From assembly GCA_019843655.1 (NCBI GenBank), contig JACDQD010000004.1:27601872-27665871 (forward strand): DNA of 64,000 bases, written 5' to 3'. The first letter of the stretch is position 1; every line of letters begins with the position of its first letter. Position numbers and translations under genes: made by a program. Shown in pieces: positions 26,191 through 40,958 of this stretch. This stretch comes from Lethocerus indicus (taxonomy: Eukaryota > Arthropoda > Insecta > Hemiptera > Belostomatidae). Under the pieces are notes generated by a model. It worked only from the letters and a program-made list of their open reading frames with translations. It made no database searches and had not been told where the DNA came from.

Positions 26191-29100
26191 AATTGTGCGG
26201 GTTTTTCTTTTCGACATTTTTCGTCCCCGATAGGAAATGGGACTTGAGCTCATCACGAGAAAATATCAGCTTCTCTTAAAATACCTTCAAATAAATCTTT
26301 TGATATATTTAAGAAGGTAGTCAAAGTAGAAAGTCATTGTTCATCCATAAATAAATGTTAAATTCAATTCGATAGCTGACGATCAATAGAAAATAGAACA
26401 TTAATAATATGATAGGTGTTCGATATAAAAATAAGACTGAGATAGAACTCACGTGATCTGTTTATAAAAATAACATTAAGTTCAGGAAATTATTTGGGAT
26501 GGAGATTCGACGAAAAGAAATAGGTGAGGTGGTTAAGACAAAATAATCCTTTGTGGAATGAAGTGGTAAGAAGTGAAACAAGTAATTTAGATTCACGGCA
26601 TAATAATTTTCCCAATTCAGTCTTGTCTCTCAAATCACTGCCCATGGGTGAGTCTCGGCACTACGCGGAGTGATTGAACTTTGATAATGATCAGGTGTTT
26701 GTTACAGTTAATAACTGGCGGTGTGTCCGTCCACGTCGCCGGGAGGATGTGGAACAGAAAGGCCCATTGTTCTAAAAGCGGTGTCGGGCTCCACAGGCGA
26801 ACAGCATTTCTGGTGCGGAAACGATGCCCCGCAGCGATTACTTTTCGTGCGGCCAAGTATTTGATATTTCTTAATCGAGATAATAACAATTTACACTAAA
26901 ATTTTTTAGCCTAACGACGGAATCTAGGTGTGTATCCTTTTTAAATTTTACAAGAACATTCAGCAATATACAATTATTAATCCGATTTCTGGATGGAATT
27001 AATTGAATGGTGTTTCCCTGCAATGAATAACCGAGAAAAAACAAATTTTCTCATAAAATTCGGCACCTAGTTAACTATTTCTAGTCAACTGAGAATTATC
27101 TATTTTGTGTACAAAATAAGGAACGGAAATATTCCTTTGAAGAAACAATATTGTAAACGTAATATTCCACACGTTTCACCCCATAAAATACGTTAAAAAC
27201 GCATTAAAATATAACCATATTTATTATAAGGCATAGACCAAGACTTCATTTACCGGATATCGTGGATTAACTCTGTACGTAGATGTACCAATGGCAAAGG
27301 GTTTTGCCCGTATTATAATAGAATTTCTAATTGGATTCGCGGAATGGTTTCTGTTTCTCGGCGATCGAAAGATCACCGGCAGAGATCTGAAAAGCGTAGC
27401 AATTAGCGTGGAAAAGGACTTTCTAAATTTAGCGGGTTGTTAACACGAGTTCTCAGCCATCGCTAAAACGTTCAAAATGTGAAAGGTACATGGAAATATT
27501 TACCTCCAATTATGACCTGTTTCACTGAGTTTTAAGGACGTTCAACGCTCCCTGAGGTGTTTCTATATATAAAAAAAAGTTTTCTCTTGCGCAAATTAAA
27601 GAAAAAATATGGAGCAATTGATATATCAATGTAGGAGTCATTGAGGCCTATGATGGGACAGTCGTAAACGGTATAATCTCCAAGAGGTATTTGTATAAAT
27701 ATATATATTTTGTTACGCAATTTAAAAAAATGTATTGCAAATACCCTGTTTTGAATAGTATAAAGATATTGTTATCGATTTTATTAATGCAGATCAATTA
27801 ATGTTGCCTAGAATTTGAGTTACCTCACTGGGATAATCTCCTGCTGGATGGTATTCGGCTGGAGAAAGCGCAATAATAAGTTCCCAATTTTCAAATTCCA
27901 CTCATGATTGTAACGTGCCAACAGCACGAAGTAAATACGCATCTCAAGTGAATGGAAAATATGAAAGTTAATTCCGGTTTGTCGAATGTATATAGATATC
28001 AGCTTCGCATAATCAATGAATACATCGAACATTGCAAGCAGGAACAGTGAATTTCAGAATCATCTCCAAACATGTTTTCAAAGTGTATTTAATTCAAAGG
28101 AATTGAATGCTAGAACAATGCAGGATTTGTACCATGGGCAAAAGCTTAAAACCAAATTAAGAAAATCGATAGATTGATATTCTTATAGTGAACATATCTT
28201 AACATTGTACTTCGATTATGAATAACTGAGAATAGCAGTAAAATATTATCCTTTATTTTGGAATAAACCACAGCACTCGTTAGTGACGAACTAACATAAA
28301 ATTATTGAAGACGGTGTAAAACCGACACCGATTTACCGTTCTTGTAAAAGACCGAAACAGTGAGCGGACACAGAAGCTCACAACAATCACGATAATGATT
28401 TACTTTCACGTCTGAAGTGAAAGAAACATTATAATTCTATTTGAACCGATACATTACTTTCTACGGATTACTTAACATAAGTAAGAATTTATCACTCGTT
28501 GCGAAAGTAAGCTCTCTAAAGAAATGGAAATTTAACCAGCCAGCTGTTCGTATCTGCCAGGACGGGGATAGCCGATAGAAATCGCTGAGGCTCCTCCGTG
28601 TGGAGGATGTGATCTGTGAGGGGTAGATGTGTCGAGGATGTGTGCCCGGAAAGCATGAATGGTAAATGTGTGTCACAAAGGAAAGTTTATCAATGGGTCA
28701 ACGCGATCCCAAGCAGAGGTAGCCGACCGGCCAGACAACTTGTACCATTAGTACAGTCCGCCTAACAACTCCACCACGCCTTCTTCCACGTCCCCCCACA
28801 CACTCTTCTATTATTTCACTACCCTCTTCGACCCTTTTTTACATTTATTTCCATTTTTCATTTCCAATTAAAACAACCCCTAATCAAGGGTTGCAACATC
28901 AGCTCCAGTCTGGGCACCCGCACGTGGACGGTGGTTCTGTCCAGTTAAAGTGAGAACTGCTGCTGCAATATATACAAATAATAAATATCGCTTATGGCAA
29001 GTGGGTACATAGTGGGTATGTGGAAGATACATTCTCATTGAGGGATACGGTTACTACTACTCCTCCTTAGTGCCTTAGTCACTTAGTCTGTCATGAATTT

Positions 29101-32100
29101 CAAGAAAAACGGATATAAATGAGGATACCATTAACGAGAGTTGGTGTAGAATGAAGATCATAAAATTATTTTAACATTTTTCTCCTTATAATAGAATATA
29201 ATTTCGGTCTACCTTTATCGGTAGATTAGGTTCAATATAGTGTCCGATTGCTGTTCACAGCTTATCTGTAGAAAGCAGTCGTCCGGTGAAAAGGAAAAGT
29301 TAAAACGCGAAACGCGATCGGCCCGTTACGGCTCTCCTCAATACAATTTGAAGCCCTCCCATCGGTTAAACGCCGTTATTATAACTAACATAATCTCTCA
29401 AATTACGCACTTTCCTGGCCGAACCCGAACTTTTTCTCGGGTCCTGCCGTTCGTAGATTCGTCCCAGATTTCTAATTTTATCCGCCGTCTCTTCTACAGG
29501 AAAAATTGGGCCCGTTACAAGGCCAATAAATAAAAACAAGAAATATTCAATTTTTCGTCTGGTCGACCCGCCCTTATCCGCCGCGTACGCTCATCCGGCC
29601 AGAAATTGAGGCGAAATTATAACGTTCGCTGCTAATTCGTATCCGGCGATTCTTTTGAAGCGGACGCGGCCCCCCCCGCCGTTAATCGTAAATAGCGAAA
29701 AAAGTATGTCGGGACTTTAATACCGTCGCCGTCATTATTCATTTCCCACGATTATTTTCGTCGCCGAAATGTATTCTACGGGTATCTTCTTGAACTAATT
29801 CTGTCCAACGAAGTCGACTGATTTCAATTAAATAAAAAATTGTAGTAATCAACTGCTTTTATTACAATGAAAAGATTTATTGTACATGCTTTATGCATGC
29901 ATTATTACTGTTTGGAACTGGGAAGACAAACCTGTCTTCCATGTGTCACTGTGTTCAATTGTTACATAAATAAAGAAAAGTTAAATATTGTCAATTCCTC
30001 TATTATATAAAGTCTTAGATCAATTTTTTTATATTTTAATTTGTATATAACGCACGTTTAGTTTAATCGTTATTATATTTATGACATTTCTTTTTATTAT
30101 AATGCATCAAAATATACAGTGCACCGATTTTAGTAGTATGAAATGTACTGATATCGGTGAACCGTATTTGTATTTCCATTATGTGAAATAAGTTCGTGAT
30201 AAGATAGAGAGACAGATGTGTCGAATGGGTTTATAAAAAAGGACGTGGGTACAGTTCCAGTTTCAGGTTACCGAGCGCGTTGTTTCCCCCGGAGGCGGGC
30301 ATTATTCTAACGGTCGCCGCCTCCTCCTTTTCTGTTTTGAATATTAAGTGGGATCGATTAAGATCGTCTCGGAGGAGGCGACCTCCCTCCTTGAGGAAGT
30401 CCGCCGAGGAATCCCCGAGTTTCCCTTTTCTTTTGATCCTACTCCGAACAGGATCTTGTGTCCTCCCGGCCGGTGGAATTAAAAAATAAAAACGACCTCA
30501 GGGGGGGGAAGAAGAAATGGAAAAAAAACGGTAGTGTGAGTGCTGGTTTATCAGTGTTGTGCGTGAGTGTGTTCGGTTCGGCAGTGTGTTAGTGTGTGGC
30601 CGGGAGTGAAAGTGGAAGGGCGGTGCCGAGCCGGGTACTTTCTCGGACTAGTGGGCCACAGGATGTCATGTCATACACACCCACTACGGCCGTTCACTTT
30701 ATCACCTCCTTCATAACCCACCCGAGGATCTGGCTACCCCGCACCTTATAGTCTTATGGGGGGACGATCCGTTAAAATACTCCAGAGGAGAGCCAGATAA
30801 GTCCCGAGTAAAAAATAGAGTATACTTCAGGAATCATCGACTGAAAATTGTTGCGTTTAAAATGAATGGTGGGGAAGGGACTGCAAACTGGACACAGCAC
30901 AATGAAAATGTGAGCGCCATGTTCGCTTTATATACAGTAAACTATACGTCAACACTACATAATCGCGTAAATTGCGAATACGTTTTTCGCGTATACAATA
31001 TTTACAAATACAAAGTATATGAGATACTAAATCAAAATTATATTAAAATACATGATAAGATCACAATATTTTAAACAAAAAAATCCTTTTAATATTTAGA
31101 ATTAACCACAAATCTGGAATGATACATTTTTTTGTATTTATAATGTTTTAATAATTTCAAGAATTTTTTCTGAATATACAAAGAAGAAAATAAATAACGG
31201 TCTTTTTTCAAACCATTACCCTAAAATATTGCCTGAGCAGTAGTCTATAAGTTAAAATACGTTTCGAACCGTCGGTGGGAATTGATGGAAATTACAGCTC
31301 CCGCTATCGGTAAGTATTCTCCAATTGGACACGAGGTATATTGATTGTGACATCGTTTCTGCCTCTCGAAATTCTATCCCGTAACGGAAAATTGATTGGG
31401 CTCCTCCAGTGGGACTGGGAACGGAATCGGTGTTAGTTCCTGAACTAGCCGGTCGGTCTCCGGAGGTAGGGAGCCTCGGCGCCGCAGGTTGTTTTCTAAT
31501 CGAAGGTGAAACTCGAGCCTCTGTCCTAGTGTAATGCTACCCTACTGACACAAGAGGAGGAAGAGGTGGCGTGCGCGCGTGCGGGCGCCACAAGAGATTC
31601 CTGTTACTGCTGTATGTGCCAGTGAGTAGCACACTCGCTCACATGGTAGTGTTCACATTCCAGTGATGGCACATAAACCCAGTTGTGTGGCCCTACACGC
31701 GGAGGCGCACATACGACGCCGTTATAAATCGAACCAGCTCCGCCGGCGCGCTTTCAAGGACCCCGCTAGTGCTGCCAGGACGTTGCCAATCCTCCTTCAA
31801 TCGGTGCTCCATTCCTTCGACACGGATATCCTTCTAACTGTAGGATAGGACGAGATTTTGAAAAATTCCATCATTAACGTGAGGCATTCTACATTTATAA
31901 AACTGTGAGCTGCAATGCCATTCTCTAATTTTCACAAGAAAAAGTGACAGTAGTTGCAATCACAAGTGGGTAGTTAAATATGTAATTGTAGCTCATTGCG
32001 AGAAATATTTCCCTTTATGTTCGAATCATTCTCGGTTTTAAATTAAAATTTGCCAAAAATGAAACAATTACGTTTTTTATTACACTTTGAATACATTATT

Positions 32101-33191
32101 TCGAAATATGTCATTGCCATAGAGGAGGTAGGGCATTGAAATTTCGGTGACGATCGGGGAACGTTATGAGACGGAAGCCGCGAACTTTCCTAAGTCCGAC
32201 GGAGACTGGCAAATAACTAGCCGCACGTTGAGCATTACAAATCGTTCCCTTCGGGCCCAGACTGGGCCCCAGACTGGGAGAAAGCCCCATGCCCGCCGAT
32301 TAGATGGGCCAATTTACGGCGGTCCTCTATTTCCTCCGCTTATACGATATAAGTGGCTCACGCTCTTCTAATCGTCTCTGCCTCTCGTCGTCTTCAGTTA
32401 CCGACCCTTTGTGCCGCTACCAACAGTCACGCCAATCTCTCGAAATCAGTTATATTCCGGGGCGAGACGATTCGGAATTAACTGTGACATTATTATGAGA
32501 AAATCCGGGTGCCTCGATTTAATGCCAGCACTTCACCCTACATGTTTCATTTGTTAAACTAATAATCTCGATTGCTCTGATTCATCAGTTGTTAACAGCA
32601 TTGTGGTGCAGTCTTGGAATAGTGAAAACCGGAGACCGACGACGGAGGAAGCGTTTAAGATGTTTTTTTTTCTCCCCCGATAAAAAACCTGGTGAGGTGC
32701 TCAGGATGGTGTCTGGAAGGTACTCACATATAAGGTTGTCGAGCAAGGCCTACTTACGAGTAAGGAAACCTGGCCCCAACTCTATTTGACTAGTTTGACG
32801 CTTTCCGCAGACGTAGGACAGGCTTGTGTTGTACAGCTTATATTGGTACGATTGGTGGGGGTTCAGCTATGAATGGTCCTGCCATTTGTCTGCTTGCCAC
32901 TCTACCGTACACATTTGAACTGTAATCTACAAGGCGTTAATAAGTAAAAATAACTGTTTTACTACAATAACATGATTACAATAATTATGATTGTCATGAT
33001 GTCATTATTATACGCTGTCGAGCGGAAAGTGCCTTCGCGGAAGATATATCACTGTCTCTGGTAGAAGCAGGACTATCGAGCCTGATAGTCCGATTAATAG
33101 ACTAGTGACAGAGTCGATTGATATTTTACAAAACTTTTGGAGAATGGACAATAAAATTAATTCTGTCTTTTACACAGTAACAAAATAAAGA
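26191..33191. other. Gene-free interval, middle part
   Basis: 7 kb without a supportable gene. It alternates AT-rich DNA with GC/CpG-rich blocks at about 28,540-28,960, 29,260-29,760, 30,240-30,800 and 31,280-31,850. A short hairpin (8-bp arms, 4-nt loop) is at 29,921-29,940. Frames inside the blocks are short and carry no motif. Confidence 0.5.
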
Positions 33192-33210
33192 ACCAAACCA
33201 GCGAGAGGAG
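33192..33210. repeat. Fragment of the dispersed fold-back repeat
   Basis: ACCAAACCAGCGAGAGGAG is identical over 19 bases to the right arm of the fold-back element at 42,822-42,840. Similarity fades outside this core, so it is probably a degraded relative. Confidence 0.6.
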
Positions 33211-36200
33211 GCTAAAAATCACAAGATTCATGGTACTACAAGCTGTGCAAAGCAGTCACGAGGTAACATTGAAGACTCGAACGAGGAAGTGGGTCACGCC
33301 CATACCCAGGATAACGAAACCCATAATACTCAATAATTGATTAATCTTCTTGGGTATCTTTTGAATTCTGTACTTATACGTTTTCGCATTATTATTATAA
33401 ATTGATAGTACATTATACAATTATATCCATCACAAGTATATTAAGTGTTCGGTTGAGATTAAAACGATTTTTAGAGCCCCGCGATCTAATGACACGGATC
33501 TCGAATCGGCCGAATGTTTTCTTGGAACCGTCTATTTGTAGACGAACTGTGCCGCTTCTAGGCGGATCACAAGAGCGGAATAACAAGTTTTGAACAGTCG
33601 TTAATTCCAGTGGTCTAATTAAATTCAGGATTGTGCCCCGATGGCCGTTCGGACCGGACGGACCCGGCCGAAAGTACTTTCTACTTTCTTTTACGCCCGT
33701 TAGCCAGACGATCGAAAGTAATGTCAACTCGGTTCTCATTCTTTTTATCTGAATATCTGGAATCGCCGGCCAGCTATGTTGCTACTTTTCTGTTCATAAT
33801 CTATGCATAATTAAAAGGCCATTCGGGGACATTTTACGGGTTGCGGGCGGCCCGATTTCTAAAATGCGCTCGAAATACGGGCACCTCTCAGTTGACCGTG
33901 CCGTGGGAACGGTCCGTCCGACGCCCGCTCGTGGGAAGATGCGTGGATTTTCATTCGGGGCACATCGATAAAATTCATCCCGCAGCTGGACATACTACGT
34001 ACGCCCTTTTTATTTTCCGATTCACAGCATCTTCGCCATCTTATGGGGGCTAAGACCCCGGCGTCAATTTATTTGACCAATCATATAAGCATTATGGTAA
34101 AAGCAAGGCCGGTATCAACCGAGAAATAGCCTTTCAAATTTATTTACGGTACACAATGTATAGAATCGGTATAAAAAGTGTTTACGTAAGTTAATTACAG
34201 GTGTAGCTACAAACGCTCAGGCAGGCACAAAGGGATTGTACAACTGAAGAGTTGGGGCTTAAAGTTTAAATGGAAATTCAGGAAATCTGAGGAATGCTTC
34301 ATGAAACAAGATCTTAAGATTCGTTTTCAGACCATGCGACAACATTCCAAATAAATACTCCTTACCCATCCTACAGAGGTAGGAGTAATTCAATTTAATT
34401 TTCAACGACATCCTACATTCGATTGACTTGATGGCCGGTTCTATAGTGTTGACTGTGGTTTGAGTTTGCGTGGAGGGGGGCAGAGAGGAGGGGTGGAATT
34501 CCTCACGGGACTACTAGGTCAGACTCTTTTCTCACAGAGCGAGATAGCCTATAATTATAAAAAGGTCCGCCCTAAGGGCCAATTTCCGACGGAGAAGAGG
34601 GACGTTGAGAGTGGAGACTTAAGAAGGATATTGGTGGTGGGGATAGGTTGGGCCCACTTGGACCGGTAATACCTATCCGTCAATCTTCGGTTCGATTTGT
34701 AGGCGAAAATGAGGATAACGTTTTTTTAAGAACATCTAAATTACTTTCAACGACGAATATTCAGGCGCATAACGGGGAAACCATAATTACGTCTAACATA
34801 AATACTGAGAGAACTATCTCGGCGATGATAGAATATTACATATGATAAGTATTATAGTTGGTTCATAAAATTTTACTGGTAAAAATATTTCATTGTAAAA
34901 ACTTAGAAATTTATTAAATTTTGGGATAGCGGTTAACGCTCCGGTTCAGAAGATATAACATCCCGGTTGGATTTGGAAAGTCTCTCGAATATTAATTTCC
35001 GTTACAATTTATCCAAGCTGTTACTATTATTAAGGTGCCGCTAATAAGAAGACTGGAAAATGGAGAAAGTAATGCACCGACGTCGACCGGGGCCAACCTT
35101 ATTAGCGTCCACAGTTTACCAACCCGCAATTACAATTTTGTAAATATTCCGATCGGACCAGTTCGGAAGAAAAAAAAAACAAATTGGCGGCGTCCGGCGA
35201 CAGTTTTCGAACACCTTCATAAAAATTTATATCCCAGGTCGGGCGGGCGCTCTAATCGCTTAACAGTTTAACCGGGCACTCGATTCGAGATCGGCGATGG
35301 TAATGACCCCCTTGACAACAATTATAAAATTACCATTGCCCCCATCAATTTGCGTACGTTTATAAACAGTTATTGTGTTTTCACATCAGGGAATCTATCG
35401 TAATAATCGCCGCGAAATCACGTTCGTAAATGTCCACTGTTGAGGAGATCACAGACCCGTGACACCGAATAATTGAACCCCTTTATAAGAATAAAATTCG
35501 TATATATGAAATTGTAATTTTCGAACCCTGGATTGTTGGTGATTTTTCCTTTTTTCTTCGTTCACTATGATTTTTCTTTAGACGGAAAAGTATATTATCC
35601 ATTCAAGTTTATAAATTGAGGAGAGGGCTTAATATACACCAGTTGTGGCTATCATGCAATAATGAATTGAATCAACAAATTATCCGAAGTCAAACTTGTG
35701 CTTTAAACTAGAAAAAAGTAATATAAATATCACATTGACTCGTCAGTATTAATAATAATTAGTTTAGCAAGCATTGAAATTTCACCTCAGGATTGACACC
35801 TAGTTATTCTTAGAATAATAACAGGTCCCGAGAAAATTTAATCACAAAATGTTAAAGAGTTGTAATTGATATGTCTTCTTCCTCTTCTTCTCTAATGCAA
35901 AAGGAAATAAAAATAATATTCCTTTTCTGACCTCCAATTAAATATAAGAAATATAGGTTTTTTGGGTCTACTGAATTGAGTTGGACAAAACTGCTCGGAC
36001 GTTTTCTTACTATAATCCAACGTTTCCAATATCCTGAACATGAATAATGATATTGCTTTAAATTGTTTTTGGTATCGAATACTATATTATAAACCGTTTT
36101 TATCAGTAAGGTATTGTTTATATTGTAGGATTGTTTCAACGAATTCAATTCTGTGTACATTTATCTGTCAACGGATGAGTGATTGAGTACCGGAGAGGAG

Positions 36201-36639
36201 GCAGGGGCGGCCGATAGTGGGGTAGGAGGAGGGTACGTGTTCACTTTCACGTGGATGGCCGAAGCTTTCTCTTCGATCGAAGAGTCAGTCAGGTCTCAAT
36301 CGGAGCACACCTCAGCCGCCTACCCCGTACCGTTATGCCGTACACAGGCGGCAGTTTGATTTTTTAAAACCTCAAACTGGATCCGTCTCAACATAATTTG
36401 GGCGGAAAATTGGGCACACCTTGCGTATTTTATTTATAATTATTTGTTAAGTAAACTTATCCATTTAATTATTGGGTCACCTTATGATGTCCGGTTGATT
36501 TTGATCTTTGTAAAAAATGTTTTACGAAAATAATGTTTGCTTTCATCCCCCATATTTTGCCTTTTTCGGCTTCTTTGGTATCATTCAATTTGTAATACAG
36601 TGAACTACGTGTACGTATCGTATAATGAAGGCTTAGAAG

Positions 36640-36641
<2 letters not shown>

Positions 36642-36682
<41 letters not shown>
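36642..36682. repeat. (TA)n microsatellite
   Basis: About 20 AT units on both strands. Confidence 0.95.
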
Positions 36683-36684
<2 letters not shown>

Positions 36685-39600
36685 CAGACATTATTATCAA
36701 TTATCAAGTAAATATTAAACTATTGCGTAGAATAAGGTTCAGAGTTAAATGATGGATCTAAAAAATAGATCAAAGCTGATATTATTGCAGTACGAACGAA
36801 TACGTTGTTATAAATCGGAAAATCAATTAATATTAAAATTATAAGAGAAAAAGGGAATAATAGTATCAACGGATTAGAAAAACGTACCCACACTAAAACA
36901 AGAATTAAACATAAATTCTGGCTGTAAATTAGTAGTTCAAACGAATCTGTCATGCAGTTTCGTTCTCTGTGTTAGATAAAAAATGTTAGATTAAAAAACT
37001 AGGACATAGAATTAATGTTAGTATACTATTGCGCATGTATTGTACATATGTGCATATATAAAAATAAATTGCACATTTATGTTGTATAAACAAGATTAAA
37101 TGTAGGAAAAATAAATTATGAAAGATATTACTTTAAAACTAAAATCGGGCATTTCGATGAAAGCACGTCGCAGTAATTCAAAATAAAGAAAGTTTTACGG
37201 CCAGAAAATAAGACATTTATTGACTGCAGTATAAATCCGGATGCACTTTACTGAAATGGCGGGCCCAGGTTCTACTTTCGCCGGCCGGCGAAACTTCGCC
37301 TGTCTGCTCAAAAAGTGTGACTTCACTACCAGGTTACTTTTCTTCAAATAAGAATAATATATTTACTGAAAATGTAAGATATTTACATTTCAATTTATAT
37401 ATAACGCAAATTTAATAAAACAATAACAAAAATAGTCATCGAGTAAAACTGATGATTTGACTATTGATTTGAGTTTTATTTATATGATAGTTCCATAAGT
37501 ATAGAAATTGTAGGAATACAGATTTTTTGTTAATAAATTACAATAAAATAATGTACAAATGTCGAAATGAAGTAACACAATACCAGAAATATAAATTTTG
37601 TGTCCATAATATAATTGAGAGAACTTTTAAATTGGCCCTGTTTCGAATCAATCGGAATGTCTTTTACGTTACAACTTGTACCCAACTACTTCTGGTTGAA
37701 CCTAAATTACTAATCGTATTTTACTGAAAGAAGCAATCGCCTTCGGTGCACAGTACAGTGAAGTGTACTTCAGGGACTTCAGAGAAAGTATTATTCGGGC
37801 TGAGAGAGGTAAGATTGTCTTTTCTAGAAACTTCTGGCCCAACCTACGGGGCACGGTTCGACCGCTCGGTGAAAGACTTTTCCTTTGGCTTTGGCACGTT
37901 TCTAGATTTCTAGAGAAGATCAGAATACTAAGTTGTGTTCATCCGGGCAATCGCACTTAGTTCAAGTCGACAGGGTACCGATCTCACACCACACAGATAG
38001 ACGCTACTTTTAACAATTAGAAAAGAATTTATTATCCTTCTCCGTATCGAACCTCACACTCCAATGCTTGCCAAAATTCTGTCTGTTTCAGATTAATTTC
38101 GCTAATTCAATTTTATTCCTCACTATAAATTGGCGGGCAACCCGAATTCCTGAAAGAGAAACCCTGTTCACGATTTTACCCACCGTGGTTTCCCCTAAGT
38201 ATCATACGTGAAATATTTATTGGCTTATGAAAAATATATATTACAGAAAAGAAATCCAATGGAACGGATGGACCCATTTACGTAGTTATTCCAAAATAAT
38301 TCACGTACGAACACTTTAAAAATGTTTTAATCCATACTACATGCCATATTACAGGACAACCAGCTCGAATGAGAACCCCGAATAAAACTATTCTCATTAC
38401 CTCTGTTACTCCTTAGAATTCTGTAAACTTTTCTATGCTGTTGGTAAACTTCCAAGGTACAATGTTTTAGTTAAAGAAAAACTAGTGGTATGATGACACG
38501 TATAAATATCTCTTTCATATTACTTTTTCAAAGCTGTGACAAAACGACAGAAAATGAGGTTAATCAACACGATATATTAACACGAAATCAGTTTAGCCAT
38601 TTCGTTAGAAAATGTGAATGTCATTCACTGATAACCCTTACCCTTTTACCTTACAAACATCTTTTCTAACGTAAAATTTACGTAAGAATTTGGCTCAAAA
38701 CTCTTGACTATTCATTTATTTTCAAATAACCCCGCACTGTCCTAGTTTCCAAACATGTAAAATCTGTAATATTTCCCGGTTACGTGGGTGTGGAAAACTT
38801 TGAACTTGAACTGTTCTCCCCGGATTATGTTCTCCTGATACCATAGGGGAATATCTGACGGCCCCCTTCCACTTTACAGGACTCACTCCCCGTTTTGCTC
38901 TGTTTCTAGTTTTTAGAATTCTTTCGCTTATTGGAGGAAATACTGTCATACTATGAAACTTTCGTTTGCATGAGCCTATGATTTGCTCATTTTATTTGTA
39001 AGTAATTTGTCGGAGTTAAAAATATTATATACATTTGCGATATTCTTCTATGCCGAATCACCCTGTAATTGTTCCTTTTGCGACTCTCCTATTCGGGTCG
39101 AAACCAGATACGATTTTCGGTTTACAGGAAACGAAACATAATATTAGTCTGTCGACAAATAGTCCGCAAGAACGTTTCTTTCGAAATCGTAAATTGTAAT
39201 TTAGTAAAAGTCCAGTTTAAGGAGGCGGATCGATTTGACGGTCAAGCGGGCGTATTTTGTCTTGTATAATATTGTTTTTCCCGGCTGATATAACTGCGGT
39301 GTTTTCAGGTTGGCCGTGTGACGTGAAAGTGGTGGAAAAAGCGCCCGTCCTTGCCCCCCTCACCACCCCCCCCCCTCCGTCATCACTTCGCTGGCTCCCC
39401 TCATCCACCCCTTTACGACATTGAACTTTCTCGCCTTTTTGAATATTCAGTCGTCCGCATAATCAAAACACCCCTTTGTTACGGAATAGTAGAATTTAAG
39501 TATTTTCGAAGCGCCGAGATAACCTCGGGGGTTTCGCTTGGAAGCATCATCCCACGTGGAATAGACCCGCCTTGCAACTTAGACTTTGGCAATTACTAGA

Positions 39601-40910
39601 AGTTTCAGCTTTTCCTATTTTCGTACACTGTAATGTTTCCCCAGGTACGACAGTTTAATGTAAATGCAACGTAATGTAATATATACAATGTAAATATGTC
39701 GCGTTTAAAAACTAACGTTTTCAACAAAGGAGCGTATTATTATTTGACACGTTGTATAACTCCGTCAACTGTATATATATTTAAAACGCAATTATATTGT
39801 GCCGAATATAAAAATGTGTGAAAGCTATAAGTAATTAAAATGAATGTGTTTTGAAATGTGCATTATAATACAAATAAGTAATGAAATATTACCTTATTGA
39901 AGGAAATAAATAATAAAGATTTATTTAAGGATATGAGGTTACAAAAGGTATCCGTGTCATTCATGTCAGCGTAAGGAGGAGGTATAGCGCTATCTAGCGA
40001 ATTCAGTATAGAACTAAATAGAAGTAGAACTCATGTTAGTATTGTAGAAAAAGATATTTCCTCGTGTCCTCGTATAATTTCCTTCATATCTTGTACATCC
40101 TTGTGAAATCATTGTATTATGACACTTAATGCGATGCCTTATACTAACGTCATAATTGAGCACCAATCGGATTTGATAGGCTGAGGTGAATGATCAAAAC
40201 ATGAACAAACATTAATTATAGTACTGATAGTATTTAATGTTTCATATTGACGTTATTAACAACTATTCGACTACTATTTTAATACAATTGTAGGAAATTT
40301 CATACCCTAGGCCAAGTAACACCAATATAATCAGAATAAAAAATATGTATTTTTTATTCTCATATATGGATCTACAAAACAAATTAATACTGAAAACTCA
40401 ATCAATGAATTCGTAAGAAATAATTAATTTGGATGCAGAGATTATAATTTCTGTAAAGCTTTCCAGAATTAATGACATTAATAAAAACTTATGGCTACAT
40501 CTAAATTTAAGGCACTATGATTCCTCCAATTCGCCAGAAGTAAAATAAACTTAATGTTAGATAGAAAAGAACAATATTCTGTGACCTAAAACGTGTAAGT
40601 TTTCTGTTCAGAACTGGTATAGTTAGACGCATCTAGTCACATACATTATACATGAAAAATGCGAACACAAACGTTTCTATGGTTCTCCGTGTGCCGGAAG
40701 CCGGGTGTAAATCGGTTCAGTAGTATACTTTCGCAATATATATATCGGCCTTCTTCACGCCCGGCGGAGCTGATGGCCTCTGGACACGACGGGTCCCCGG
40801 ATAGCAGGAGCTTTCTTCTCCTAATTACCGGTGTTGTGTGAGCGGGGGGGGGGAGGGTTAGTTAGACGGAGAAAGAGAGCCGGGTATGTAGCGCGTGTTG
40901 AAGTGAGACA

Positions 40911-40958
40911 GAGCGAGAGCGAGGAGGAGGAGGAGGATGAGGAGGAGGTGGAGGAGGT
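40911..40958. repeat. GAG/GGA trinucleotide-rich tract
   Basis: An imperfect polypurine run of GAG/GGA triplets with GAT and GTG interruptions. The acidic and Ser/Leu-rich frames across it are artefacts of the repeat. Confidence 0.85.
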
